A stretch of 39,182 nucleotides of DNA from Peptostreptococcaceae bacterium pGA-8 (GTDB lineage: Bacteria > Bacillota > Clostridia > Peptostreptococcales > Anaerovoracaceae): assembly GCA_900112915.1 (NCBI GenBank), contig FONK01000014.1, positions 1 through 39,182 of the forward strand. The letters are read 5' to 3'. The notes below the pieces were generated by a model. It had not been told where the DNA came from, searched no databases, and saw nothing but the letters and a program-made list of their open reading frames with translations. A program made the translations under genes and the position numbers. Positions 7,258 through 15,381 of the stretch are shown here, one piece after another; the stretch's first letter is position 1, and each line of letters opens with the position of its first letter.

Positions 7258-8449
7258 TGTTACTAAATTCCCTATACTTCAAATACTTACTGTTCACTAA
7301 TTCATTTTCGGTGGGTTTCAGGCTCATATTTTCATCCATTAAATAAATCGGATTAGTCAGATAGCTTCCATTTTCATATCCAATTAGCTCCACAACCTCA
7401 GTTACCACTCTTTTCCCTCCCGGGACTTTTTCAAGATGGACCATAACATCCAGTGCCTCTACAATTTGAACTCTTATGGCATCAATTGGAATGTGATATG
7501 CCATCAAATACATAGATTCTAAACGTCTAAGCATCCCCATTACTGAGTTTCCATGGCCTGTTGAAAGGCTGCCCTTGTGACCTGTATTCATTGCTTGAAT
7601 CATCTGAAAAACTTCTTTCCCCCTGACCTCTCCGACCACAATTCGATCCGGCCTCATCCTAAGGCTCGACTTAATCAAGCTATCCATTTCCACGCTTCCC
7701 TTTCCCATGGAATTGGCATTTCTGCATTCCATCCTCACAATATTAGGAATATTCGTAATCTTCAGCTCCATAGAATCCTCTATTACAATTACACGCTCTT
7801 CCTTTGGAATATAATCTGATAATGCGTTCAAAAAAGTTGTTTTGCCGGATGAAGTACCGCCGCTTATGAAGATGTTATATCCACTTTCCACCAGACTCTT
7901 TAAAAATTCTGCACATTGGCCGCTTACAGTACCATGCTCCACCATCTCCGTAAGAGTAATCCTGTCACGTGAGAACTTTCTAATTGTCAAAATAGGTCCA
8001 CCTATAGCTATATTCTTGTAAACACCATTTACCCTGGAGCCATTCATCAGCCTGGCATCTACAATGGGATTCATCTCATTAATTTCACGATGCACATCTG
8101 AAACAATCTTTCTGATTACATCCTCCAATTCCTCAACAGAATCAAAAACTTCATCAACCTTAATAATTTCCCCACACTTCTCAATAAATATATTCTCAGG
8201 GCCGTTTACCATTATTTCATTAATACTTTCATCTTCAATATATGGCTCCAATATTCCCAATCTATATTTTATCTTAGCAAAGATACGATTAGAGATTCTT
8301 GCCGTTACTCTGGGAGGGAGCTTATATTCTACAGCTTCCAAAGCTATTGCCTCAAATAAACCTGTTCTTGATAGGCCTGTGTTTTCACTGTTAATTTTGC
8401 ATCTGACCTTATATAGTATGTTGTTTGATATTTCCTTTTCCCTCTTCAA
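7244..8449 (-). CDS. tadA: TadA/CpaF secretion ATPase
   Basis: Hexameric ATPase that powers Flp pilus assembly, 401 residues. Visible are the N-terminal CpaF domain (LEPYIEDESINEIMVNGPENIF near residues 67-88), Walker A GGTSSGKTT with Lys at about 203, the Asp box VIEDSMELK, Walker B around RPDRIVVGEVRGKE (about 267-279) and the His box TGHKGSLSTGHGNS (about 289-302). All catalytic motifs are intact. The start is TTG at 8449 with GGGAG 4-5 bp upstream. It lies inside the end of tadZ (41-bp overlap), a strong sign of translational coupling. Confidence 0.96.
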   Translation of the reverse strand: MKREKEISNNILYKVRCKINSENTGLSRTGLFEAIALEAVEYKLPPRVTARISNRIFAKIKYRLGILEPYIEDESINEIMVNGPENIFIEKCGEIIKVDEVFDSVEELEDVIRKIVSDVHREINEMNPIVDARLMNGSRVNGVYKNIAIGGPILTIRKFSRDRITLTEMVEHGTVSGQCAEFLKSLVESGYNIFISGGTSSGKTTFLNALSDYIPKEERVIVIEDSMELKITNIPNIVRMECRNANSMGKGSVEMDSLIKSSLRMRPDRIVVGEVRGKEVFQMIQAMNTGHKGSLSTGHGNSVMGMLRRLESMYLMAYHIPIDAIRVQIVEALDVMVHLEKVPGGKRVVTEVVELIGYENGSYLTNPIYLMDENMSLKPTENELVNSKYLKYREFSNNDRL

Positions 8450-9158
8450 GCTGCTCCCTACAAATCCATTGACATATCAGATCTACATCGTTACAAATTG
8501 CCCCGGAAAACCCATCGATATTGATACTTCCATTATTAAATCGAACCGATTTGTTTATATCCTGTACAAAAAATTTATCTAAAAGTTTTTCTTCTTTATA
8601 GGCTTTATTAAATTCATCATCTTTATATAGCTCATCAAAATCGAAACATACTAATCCGTCTGCTTCATCTATATATTCCAAGCCGCGATTTTTCCATTCC
8701 GTTAGTATTTTCAACCTGCACTGCTTCATTACCTCTGAATTAACCCCGGAAAAATTATTTCCAATGTCAAGAAGTATATAATCCCAACCTTTGTCATCTG
8801 CAAATCGTTTTAATATATCTGTTATCAAATCATAGCCATCTTCCACCACTACCCAATTTTCAAAAGGCGACCTAATATAGTCTATTCCATAATACCTTGA
8901 AATTAAGTCCTCGTATTCCAGGTTCTCTCCAATATTCCACCTGTATAGAAGTTTACGCATATGTTCATCATTTAATTCACTGCTAAAGCCTAATGGATTA
9001 ATATTGTTTAAACTTATCAGCAATACCTTCATTTGAAATTTATCTCTAAGTCTTTTAGCACACATCAATGTCAATAAGGAATTGTCTAATGGTGCATCAT
9101 AAGTATAGAAGCATATTAAATTGCATATTGCACTTTTTTCTCGTTCAGTTTTTTCCAT
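8409..9158 (-). CDS. tadZ: TadZ/CpaE-like protein with degenerate nucleotide-binding loop
   Basis: First gene of the Tad operon, 249 residues. Its place before tadA, its size and a MinD-like pattern (KVLLISLNNINPLGF, DYILLDIGNNF) suggest TadZ/CpaE, the ParA/MinD-fold protein that localises the pilus. The place where the deviant Walker A should be (FYTYDAPLDNSLLTL) has no Gly-Lys-Thr, so ATP binding is probably lost. The ATG at 9158 is chosen over one at 9230 because AAGGAGA lies about 10 bp upstream and the earlier ATG has no ribosome site. It overlaps tadA by 41 bp. The assignment rests on context and fold pattern, so it is less certain than that of tadA. Confidence 0.7.
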   Translation of the reverse strand: MEKTEREKSAICNLICFYTYDAPLDNSLLTLMCAKRLRDKFQMKVLLISLNNINPLGFSSELNDEHMRKLLYRWNIGENLEYEDLISRYYGIDYIRSPFENWVVVEDGYDLITDILKRFADDKGWDYILLDIGNNFSGVNSEVMKQCRLKILTEWKNRGLEYIDEADGLVCFDFDELYKDDEFNKAYKEEKLLDKFFVQDINKSVRFNNGSINIDGFSGAICNDVDLICQWICREQLEEGKGNIKQHTI

Positions 9159-9180
9159 AATTTTCCATCTCCTTGCGTAA

Positions 9181-9209
9181 AGACTATCAACTTCCCCATA
9201 GACTGTCAA
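9181..9209 (-). promoter_or_regulatory. Possible tad operon promoter
   Basis: A perfect TTGACA (minus strand, 9209-9204) is followed 17 bp later by TAGTCT (9186-9181), a poor -10 box; GATAGT at 15-bp spacing is an alternative. The predicted leader is only about 15 nt, but it would still carry the AAGGAGA ribosome site. The poor -10 box suggests a promoter that needs an activator. A TATGGGGAA motif lies within the spacer. Confidence 0.4.
9192..9200 (-). promoter_or_regulatory. TATGGGGAA motif, tad promoter copy 1
   Basis: One of four copies of this 9-mer in the window. It lies within the spacer of the possible tad promoter, and a second copy lies 48 bp further upstream. See 20796-20804 and 20890-20898 for the copies near the LytTR gene. 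Confidence 0.45.
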
Positions 9210-9239
9210 CCGGCTTTTTTCAAAATTCATAAACTATTT

Positions 9240-9248
9240 TTCCCCATA
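9240..9248 (-). promoter_or_regulatory. TATGGGGAA motif, tad promoter copy 2
   Basis: The second copy upstream of tadZ, in the same orientation as the first and 48 bp from it. It lies just downstream of the hairpin-plus-T-run at 9259-9346 in the direction of minus-strand transcription. Confidence 0.45.
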
Positions 9249-9258
9249 CTTTTTTGCA

Positions 9259-9346
9259 CAAAAAACACCCTAATCACATCATTTAACTGATAACCTCTAA
9301 AAAACATTTTTGAATTTTAGAATTCAGTATAGATGCGACTAGGGTG
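9259..9346 (-). terminator. Long-stem terminator or attenuator between acyl-CoA synthetase and the tad operon
   Basis: On the minus strand CACCCTAGTCGCATC (9346-9332) pairs with GATGTGATTAGGGTG (9280-9266) in a 15-bp stem with two G-U pairs, followed by TTTTTTG. The 51-nt loop contains a second perfect hairpin (TGAATT-CTAA-AATTCA, 9326-9311). Because both changes that break strict complementarity are wobble pairs on the minus strand only, the structure probably acts in minus-strand RNA. It would end the acyl-CoA synthetase transcript and shield or attenuate the tad operon. Confidence 0.7.
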
Positions 9347-9377
9347 CCTAATATATTCTATAAATTAGCTACCATTT

Positions 9378-11126
9378 TTATATTAAATTTCGTTCTTCCA
9401 GCTCTTTATTAATTTCTTCAAGCTCCAAGGTTCGCTTGGTTTTTTGAGTAGTGGTTTTCACAGTAGGTCTATCGCTTAAAAGGAATTTCTTTATCATCTT
9501 ATATGCCGGCAGAGAACCGTTAATTTGTTCCAAGTCCTTTGCAAATAGAGCTTCTAAATCATCGTAGGACATTCCGGCTTCTTTGATATATTCTTTGTTA
9601 TAAACGACCTTTATCCAAAGTACAACATCGCTGGCCTTGTTTCTTGTAAATACCATGCTTTCATCAACATATGGCAAAATATTCACTAAATTTTCGATTT
9701 CCTCCGGGAAAACATTTTTTCCGTTTTTCATAACAATGACATTTTTCTTTCTGCCGGTTATAAATAGATACCCCTCTTCATCAAAATATGCTAAATCCCC
9801 GGTGTGTAGCCATCCATCTATAATTATCTCGTCAGTAGAGCCACGGTCATCATAGTAGCCCAGCATTACATTATCACCACGGACTATAAGCTCGCCTATG
9901 CCTTCCTCATTGGCATCGATTATTTTACCTTCAACATTCGGCATCAGTTTCCCAACAGAGCCCGGTTTTAAGTGTCTATAGCTTTCGCTGGCAATTGTAG
10001 GTGCAGTTTCAGTTAATCCGTATCCTTGTACCGTTAAAATTCCTAAATCGTTAAAACCTTTTGAAACTACCGGATCCAATGCTGCTGCTCCATTTATTAT
10101 GAATCTTAATTTACCGCCGAGTTGATCGATAATAGGCTTAAACATTCGTCTTCTGAGATTTATGCCTACCTTATCAGCTTTATCGCAGAGCTTAAGTGCA
10201 AAGTCGATTTTCTTCTCCATGCCCTGAGCAACAATGGCTTTTCTAATTTTTTTATACATGCTTTCAAGAAGCAACGGCACACTCATTATTACAGTAACGC
10301 CATATTCCTTCATATTTATCGTTATATATTTTAATCCGTCACAAAAAACGTTCTTCATACCTTGTGATAAGAAGGTTAATAATCCGGACATTCCATAACA
10401 ATGGTGTAGAGGTAAAATCATCATATTTACATCATCAGGGAAGAAAAGCTCCTCGCAATTCATTCCATAGTTACAGCTCATAAAGTTCTTATGGCTTATC
10501 ATGACAGCTTTAGATTGCTGCGTTGTGCCTGATGTAAATAAAAGAAAGCTCATTGCTTCTCTATCAATTTCCGCCTCTGTGTAAGAAACATCCCCCTTGT
10601 CCAAGAGCTTCATTCCTTCTGAAATCAGATTATCAATATGCTCATGCTTATCACTACATTCAAGGTCAAAATCCAATGCTATGGCCATTTTCAAAGGAGT
10701 TTTGCCTTCATCTAAAATCAAATTTATAGTTTTACTAATTTTTTTATCATAGAAAATAGCTTCACTGTTACTTCTAATCAAACAGCTCTCAAGCTCTTCC
10801 TTCTGAAGAGCTTTATCAAGAGGCACCGTAACTCCAACCCCTGATGCACATGTAAAATATGCCAAACACCATTTATAGCTGTTTTCTCCTGCCACCGCAA
10901 TTCTTTTGTTCTTGTAGCCGCGGGAAATCAATGCTGTTCCAAGTGCATTCATTTCATTTAACAGGTCTTTATAAGACGTGTTGACATATGTAGTTTCCTT
11001 GGTTTCTTTGTTCTTAATCTTAGTTACAAAAGCAGTTTTATCTGCATATTTTTTTGCTGAATATTTTAGCAATTCCCTCAAATCTTTAAATTCAAAAAAC
11101 TTGCTTGCCAGGTTATAATCTTTCAT
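9378..11126 (-). CDS. AMP-binding long-chain acyl-CoA synthetase-like protein
   Basis: ANL-superfamily adenylating enzyme of 582 residues, full length. Motifs seen: the phosphate-binding loop LLFTSGTTQQSKAV (about residues 195-208), the GYGLTETAPTI motif (about 370), the GWLHTGDLAYFDEEGYL motif (about 427) and the hinge/C-terminal KNVIVMKNGKNVFPEEIE with the expected lysine-rich A8 region. Family members activate fatty acids as acyl-AMP and then make acyl-CoA; the exact substrate cannot be read. Unlike typical FadD, the loop has Gln-Gln-Ser-Lys in place of Gly-xx-Lys. AAAGG lies about 8 bp before the ATG. It is flanked by a terminator on each side, so it is probably a single-gene unit. Confidence 0.9.
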   Translation of the reverse strand: MKDYNLASKFFEFKDLRELLKYSAKKYADKTAFVTKIKNKETKETTYVNTSYKDLLNEMNALGTALISRGYKNKRIAVAGENSYKWCLAYFTCASGVGVTVPLDKALQKEELESCLIRSNSEAIFYDKKISKTINLILDEGKTPLKMAIALDFDLECSDKHEHIDNLISEGMKLLDKGDVSYTEAEIDREAMSFLLFTSGTTQQSKAVMISHKNFMSCNYGMNCEELFFPDDVNMMILPLHHCYGMSGLLTFLSQGMKNVFCDGLKYITINMKEYGVTVIMSVPLLLESMYKKIRKAIVAQGMEKKIDFALKLCDKADKVGINLRRRMFKPIIDQLGGKLRFIINGAAALDPVVSKGFNDLGILTVQGYGLTETAPTIASESYRHLKPGSVGKLMPNVEGKIIDANEEGIGELIVRGDNVMLGYYDDRGSTDEIIIDGWLHTGDLAYFDEEGYLFITGRKKNVIVMKNGKNVFPEEIENLVNILPYVDESMVFTRNKASDVVLWIKVVYNKEYIKEAGMSYDDLEALFAKDLEQINGSLPAYKMIKKFLLSDRPTVKTTTQKTKRTLELEEINKELEERNLI

Positions 11127-11162
11127 GGTATTACCTTTCCGCCTACATTCCGACTTTTATTA

Positions 11163-11192
11163 TTAAAAAGAAGCCACTTAGTATGGCTTCTT
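11163..11192 (-). terminator. Rho-independent terminator after the small unknown gene
   Basis: On the minus strand AAGAAGCCA, a 7-base loop and TGGCTTCTT (11192-11168) form a perfect 9-bp stem followed by a T-rich run. It ends transcription of the 96-residue gene, and possibly of the tRNA upstream, just before the acyl-CoA synthetase gene. Confidence 0.85.
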
Positions 11193-11207
11193 AAAATTCT
11201 ATATTTT

Positions 11208-11498
11208 TTATTCTTGAGGCCAGTACAGACAATAAATCTCGTAGAGTTCTCCCATATATACCCAAACTGAATCGCCCATCTCAATTTTTTCATCAAACAC
11301 CATATTAGGTATTAGTAATTTCAATGTTGTTCGCTTAGTTCCCGAAACGGTCACGCCCTCCTTAACAGGATTAGCCTTAAAAGCTTCAATTTTACCTCTT
11401 AAATCACTGATTCCACATTCGTTTCCAAAGTTGTCTGCAAATTCGTTGATATCTGCGTAGACAATCTTATCCGGATCCTTAAATTCATTAATAATCAT
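11208..11498 (-). CDS. Small protein of unknown function
   Basis: I do not recognise this 96-residue protein. It begins MIINEFKDPDKIVYADINEF and ends VWVYMGELYEIYCLYWPQE. It has no signal peptide or membrane segment, is acidic and looks like a small globular cytoplasmic protein. The start at 11498 has GGGAG 7 bp upstream. A longer frame open from 11558 runs into the tRNA-Arg gene and would translate the T-arm, so it is rejected. The gene sits 26 bp beyond the tRNA 3' end and is probably transcribed with it from the promoter at 11615-11642. It is followed by a strong terminator. Confidence 0.7.
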   Translation of the reverse strand: MIINEFKDPDKIVYADINEFADNFGNECGISDLRGKIEAFKANPVKEGVTVSGTKRTTLKLLIPNMVFDEKIEMGDSVWVYMGELYEIYCLYWPQE

Positions 11499-11524
11499 AA
11501 TGCATCTCCCACTTTCATAGAATT

Positions 11525-11601
11525 TGGTAGGGCATGAGGGACTCGAACCCCCAACCAACGGATTCGAAGGCCGCGACTCTATCCAGTTGAGCTAATGCCC
11601 C
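11525..11601 (-). tRNA. tRNA-Arg (anticodon UCG)
   Basis: The 77-nt cloverleaf on the minus strand has an acceptor starting GGGGCAT, D-arm GCTC/GAGT, anticodon loop CTTCGAA giving UCG, T-arm GGGGG-TTCGAGT-CCCTC and an encoded CCA. Two features are weak: the first acceptor pair is G1-U72, and the last anticodon-stem pair (position 31-39) is C-U. A strong promoter lies directly upstream, so the gene looks functional. Confidence 0.93.
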
Positions 11602-11614
11602 ACACTTTACATAT

Positions 11615-11642
11615 ATTATAACAGAATTATCAGCAAGGTCAA
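11615..11642 (-). promoter_or_regulatory. Promoter of tRNA-Arg
   Basis: TTGACC (11642-11637) and TATAAT (11620-11615) are separated by 16 bp on the minus strand, and the tRNA 5' end follows 13 bp after the -10 box. It lies in the gap between the methyltransferase stop and the tRNA. Confidence 0.8.
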
Positions 11643-11666
11643 AGGATATTTATAATGTATTAAGGA

Positions 11667-12602
11667 TTACTCCACTCTGGATTTTGCAATTTTTACGGCT
11701 AACTCACCGACATCGCAACAAATAAACTGCCTCCCGAGCTTTTTGCATATAGCCGGAAATGTACCTGAGCCGCAGAAGAAATCTCCGCATAGGCTTCCGG
11801 CGTCACTGGAGGATAAAATTATGCGCTCCATCAGTGCTTCCGGCTTCTGTGTAGCATATCCGGTACGCTCCTTTGAGGTTCTTCCAACCATATCGATATT
11901 CCAAACATCTTTCATATTAACCATGGTATACCAACCCTTTTCATCTTCAAATTCTTCTACACCTTTAAATGAATATTTTCTAAATCCACGATTATAGGAT
12001 TTTTCCTTTTGCGGGTTGAATTTGTATCTGCCTGATTTGCTATACAGAAGCAGGGTGTCATGCTTTCTTGAAAATCTTCTTCTTGAGCTTCCTCCGGATT
12101 TATATGACCAAATTACTTCATTTACAAAGTTTTTTGATGAAAAAATTTCATCCATAATGAGCTTAACATAATGAACTGCATGCCAATCCAAATGAATCCA
12201 AATCAGGCCTTCTTTAGATAATAGCTCTTTCATTGCAAATATGGATACTGTAATCATCCTGAGATATTCTTTTAAATCATTTCCCCAAGTGTCTTTATAT
12301 GCAAAAGATATTGACTTTTTCCCATCTTTTTCTTCAACAACGCTATAATCGGCTCCGGAAAAAAAAGGAGGATCAATGTATATCAAATCGAATTTTTCAG
12401 AAAATCCTTCGGCCAGCAAGTGAGTTATAATCTCTTTATTGTCACCTTGTAATATGCTTTCATATCCATTACCTTCAGAAAAGCCAATATCAAGTCCGGA
12501 GCTGTTACCGGACCTGTCTGCCTTTATATTTTCCCACTCCCTTTGACCTTCCTCTATGATTCTTCCTAGACTTTCCAGTATGCTCAAGCCTCTTTCCTCC
12601 AT
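11667..12602 (-). CDS. Site-specific DNA methyltransferase (adenine-N6 or cytosine-N4)
   Basis: The 311-residue amino-methyltransferase has the catalytic motif IYIDPPFF at about residues 75-81 and the S-adenosylmethionine site GDFFCGSGTFPAI near the C-terminus. Catalytic motif before SAM motif is the beta-class order. No target-recognition domain stands out beyond a basic insert (SGGSSRRRFSRKH). No restriction endonuclease gene is adjacent, so it looks like an orphan enzyme. The start is uncertain: ATG 12602 has GGGAAG upstream and overlaps ygiQ by 98 bp; ATG 12635 would overlap by 131 bp and has no ribosome site. No in-frame start is available beyond the overlap before the conserved domain. 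The base methylated and the site cannot be read. Confidence 0.85.
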   Translation of the reverse strand: MEERGLSILESLGRIIEEGQREWENIKADRSGNSSGLDIGFSEGNGYESILQGDNKEIITHLLAEGFSEKFDLIYIDPPFFSGADYSVVEEKDGKKSISFAYKDTWGNDLKEYLRMITVSIFAMKELLSKEGLIWIHLDWHAVHYVKLIMDEIFSSKNFVNEVIWSYKSGGSSRRRFSRKHDTLLLYSKSGRYKFNPQKEKSYNRGFRKYSFKGVEEFEDEKGWYTMVNMKDVWNIDMVGRTSKERTGYATQKPEALMERIILSSSDAGSLCGDFFCGSGTFPAICKKLGRQFICCDVGELAVKIAKSRVE

Positions 12603-14373
12603 TATAACTTCCCGGGAAAAGTACTCCCATAACATCTGTTCTACCGGTTAATTTCAAAGCTTTGACAACCTCATCCCTGTTTTCCGCCTTATTAAAATGG
12701 ATCAAGGCTCTCTGCATTTTTTTCTCTTCCAAGTCCTTTGCAACATGAATTTTTTCCATGGTAAATGGATCCATTTCAGTATAATACATACAGGTTGCCA
12801 GAGTTCCAGGTGTGGGGTAAAAGTCCTGTACCTGATCCGGTACAAAGCCTCTTCCTTTTAAATAAATTGCCATATCCACCGCATCATCCAAAGTTGATCC
12901 CGGATGTGAGCTTATCAGATATGGAATCAAATATTGCTTCTTTTTTAAACGCTTATTTGTTTCCTCGTATACATTTGTAAACTTATCAAAAACTTCCACC
13001 TTAGGTTTTCCCATATACCTAAGTACATTATCACATACATGCTCCGGAGCAACCTTTAAAGTTCCACTAACATGATATTGGCATAATTCATTCATAAAAT
13101 GCCTGTAATCATCTGCCATCAGATAGTCATATCTGATGCCCGATCTTATAAATACCTTTTTAATTTCAGGTATTTCTCTAACCGCCTTCAAAACATCTAA
13201 ATAATCTTCATGGTCTATATCTAAATGCTTACATGGCTTAGGAAACAAGCACTGCTTTCGCTTACACATTCCATGTTTAAGCTGACCCTTGCAAGACGGC
13301 TTTCGGAAATTGGCAGTTGGTCCTCCTACATCATTTATATATCCTTTAAAATCCGGATTTTTCGTCAATTTTTTTGCTTCATTAACGATGGATTCCTTGC
13401 TTCTTCCTCTAACCTGCCTGCCCTGATGATAGGTAATTGCACAAAAGCTGCATCCCCCAAAGCATCCTCTGCAGCTTACAATGCTGAATTTAATTTCCTT
13501 AAAAGCCGGGATTCCACCTTCTTTATCATACATAGGATGCCATTCATTTTCAAAGGGCAGCTCATATATATAGTCCAACTCATCGGGTTCCAACGGCAGC
13601 TGTGGTAAATTCTGCACAACAAAAAAGTCTCCGTAATCCTCTGCCAGTGGAACGCCGTTCAGGGCATCATTATTCTCATACTGCATGACGAAGCTCTTGC
13701 AATAGGCTTCTTTGTCCTCTACTATCTCGCTATAGCTTGGCAACAAAACAGTTTCAGAGTCTAAAAGCTCTTTTGTCTTCACTACAGTACCGGGAATCCA
13801 GGTTATATCTCTTGCCTCAATGCCACCTTCAAGGGCTTCAGCCAGCTGTATAACAGTTTTTTCTCCCATTCCATACATGAGTATATCTGCTTTGGAATCT
13901 AACAAAATAGAGCGCCTAACCTTATTGCTCCAATAGTCGTAATGTCCAAATCGTCTAAGACTTGCTTCAATACCTCCTATTATAATCGGAACATCCTTAT
14001 ATGCTTGCCTTAGCACATTACAATATACAATTAGCGCTCTATCAGGTCTTCTCCCCTTTTCGCCGCCCGGAGAATACTCATCAACCCTTCTCTTTCTCTT
14101 AAAAACAGAATAATTGTTTACCATAGAGTCTACCGTTCCGCTGTTTACAAGAAAAGCAAGCCTTGGTTTTCCTAAGGCTCTAAATGCGTCAACATCTTTA
14201 TAGTCCGGCTGAGGAATAACCCCAACCTTATAACCGTTTCTCTCAAGAAGTCTGCCTATTATTGCTGTGCCGAAGGAATGATGGTCCACATAAGCGTCCC
14301 CTGTTACAATTACAAAATCCAGCTCTTTGAAGCCACGCTCCTTCATTTCAACTTTATTTGTTACTAAAAACAT
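12505..14373 (-). CDS. YgiQ family radical SAM protein
   Basis: The 622-residue protein has the YgiQ N-terminal domain (VIVTGDAYVDHHSFG near residue 22, IIGGIEASLRRFGHYDYW near 140) and the radical SAM cluster motif CFGGCSFCAI (Cys-x3-Cys-x2-Cys) around residue 305. It also has a later cysteine group GMCKRKQCLFPKPC. Family members are uncharacterised [4Fe-4S] radical SAM enzymes. The last 40 residues are strongly basic and low-complexity (KSRKNHRGRSKGVGKYKGR), longer than the usual ending, and this tail is the part that overlaps the methyltransferase gene. GAGG lies 4-5 bp before the ATG at 14373. It has no obvious promoter of its own after the terminator at 14381-14412. Confidence 0.9.
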   Translation of the reverse strand: MFLVTNKVEMKERGFKELDFVIVTGDAYVDHHSFGTAIIGRLLERNGYKVGVIPQPDYKDVDAFRALGKPRLAFLVNSGTVDSMVNNYSVFKRKRRVDEYSPGGEKGRRPDRALIVYCNVLRQAYKDVPIIIGGIEASLRRFGHYDYWSNKVRRSILLDSKADILMYGMGEKTVIQLAEALEGGIEARDITWIPGTVVKTKELLDSETVLLPSYSEIVEDKEAYCKSFVMQYENNDALNGVPLAEDYGDFFVVQNLPQLPLEPDELDYIYELPFENEWHPMYDKEGGIPAFKEIKFSIVSCRGCFGGCSFCAITYHQGRQVRGRSKESIVNEAKKLTKNPDFKGYINDVGGPTANFRKPSCKGQLKHGMCKRKQCLFPKPCKHLDIDHEDYLDVLKAVREIPEIKKVFIRSGIRYDYLMADDYRHFMNELCQYHVSGTLKVAPEHVCDNVLRYMGKPKVEVFDKFTNVYEETNKRLKKKQYLIPYLISSHPGSTLDDAVDMAIYLKGRGFVPDQVQDFYPTPGTLATCMYYTEMDPFTMEKIHVAKDLEEKKMQRALIHFNKAENRDEVVKALKLTGRTDVMGVLFPGSYNGGKRLEHTGKSRKNHRGRSKGVGKYKGRQVR

Positions 14374-14380
14374 ATTTCCT

Positions 14381-14412
14381 CAAAAAATAAGATGAGGGCA
14401 GAATGCCTGCCC
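14381..14412 (-). terminator. Terminator of the ABC transporter operon
   Basis: On the minus strand GGGCAG-GCATT-CTGCCC (14412-14396) is followed by TCATCTTATTTTTT. The T-run runs straight into the GAGG ribosome site of the ygiQ gene. Confidence 0.8.
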
Positions 14413-14421
14413 ACAATTTCT

Positions 14422-15381
14422 TTATCTTCCACCTTTGTCATAAGGTATTGCAACGGCTGCAGGAGCCTTAGATTTTTTAGAACTAAATGCAAGTACAATA
14501 AGAGTGGCGATAAATGGTACCATCTTATAAAAATCACTTGTAATCGGTAAATCTGCCAACAAAGGAATTGTATTATATGCTGCAGCTATGGTCTTCATAA
14601 ATCCAAAGAACAGTGCCGCAAATGCAATCCTAACAGGTCTCCATTGTCCAAATATCATAACAGCAAGGGCAAGGAAGCCGTAACCTGCCACTGTGGCATT
14701 AAAATTAGTGGAAGTTGGTACTATAAAGACCAATCCGCCGAGGCCGCCAAGAGCCCCTGAAATAACTACACCTGCATATCTCATCTTGTAAACGTTAATT
14801 CCCACGGAATCAGCTGCTTGTGGATGTTCTCCGCAGGCTCTGAGCCTTAGTCCGAATCTTGTCCTATACATGATAAAAATAGCCAAAATCAATACTATAA
14901 CTCCAATTAGTGTGGTTATATAGCAATTCTCAAAGAACATAGGCCCGATTACCGGAATCTTGCTCAGAATCGGAACTTCGCTAATTCTAAAGGTATTGTT
15001 AAATTGAATCTGCTGAATTCCACTAGGCTGGATAGTTCTGGCTGCATAAATTGCGAAGGCAGGTGCAAACATATTTAGAGCTGTTCCGCCTATAACCTGG
15101 TCAGCCTTCATGTTAATTGCAGAATAGGCAAGCAATAGTGAAAATAGACTTCCGACAACAACGGATATAACGCAAGCCAGAAGCAGCAGTCCTGTACCTT
15201 CCATGGAGTCCTGCATAATATTAATAAACCAAATGCCTGCAAAGGCTCCTATGATCATCGTTCCGTCAAGGGCAATATTGGTTACTCCACCTCTTTCAGT
15301 GAACATTCCACCAAGAGCTACGATTAGCAAAGGAATAGAGAAGAACATTGTCTGCTGAACAAGTAAATAAAGTACATTCAT
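14422..15381 (-). CDS. Nucleoside-type ABC transporter permease (YufQ/NupQ-like)
   Basis: The 319-residue protein is almost entirely hydrophobic helices and has the BPD_transp_2 permease pattern: GGMFTERGGVTNIALDGTMIIGAFAG near residues 24-50 and RACGEHPQAADSVGINVYKMRY near 180, where the permease contacts the ATPase. It is the second permease of a carbohydrate-uptake-2 type importer related to YufOPQ, which takes up nucleosides. AGGAGG precedes the ATG. The start shares a base with the stop of the first permease (TAATG). Last gene of the operon. Confidence 0.9.
   Translation of the reverse strand: MNVLYLLVQQTMFFSIPLLIVALGGMFTERGGVTNIALDGTMIIGAFAGIWFINIMQDSMEGTGLLLLACVISVVVGSLFSLLLAYSAINMKADQVIGGTALNMFAPAFAIYAARTIQPSGIQQIQFNNTFRISEVPILSKIPVIGPMFFENCYITTLIGVIVLILAIFIMYRTRFGLRLRACGEHPQAADSVGINVYKMRYAGVVISGALGGLGGLVFIVPTSTNFNATVAGYGFLALAVMIFGQWRPVRIAFAALFFGFMKTIAAAYNTIPLLADLPITSDFYKMVPFIATLIVLAFSSKKSKAPAAVAIPYDKGGR

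Noticed and set aside
7577-8582. Long plus-strand open frames opposite tadA and elsewhere
   Set aside because: They lie antisense to well-supported genes, lack ribosome sites and recognisable domains, and are shadows of coding constraints.
9159-9230. Longer tadZ start at 9230
   Set aside because: No ribosome site, and it would place the TTGACA promoter and a TATGGGGAA motif inside the coding region.
11499-11558. N-terminal extension of the 96-residue gene into a 116-residue frame
   Set aside because: These codons translate the 3' part of tRNA-Arg; the internal ATG at 11498 has a good ribosome site.
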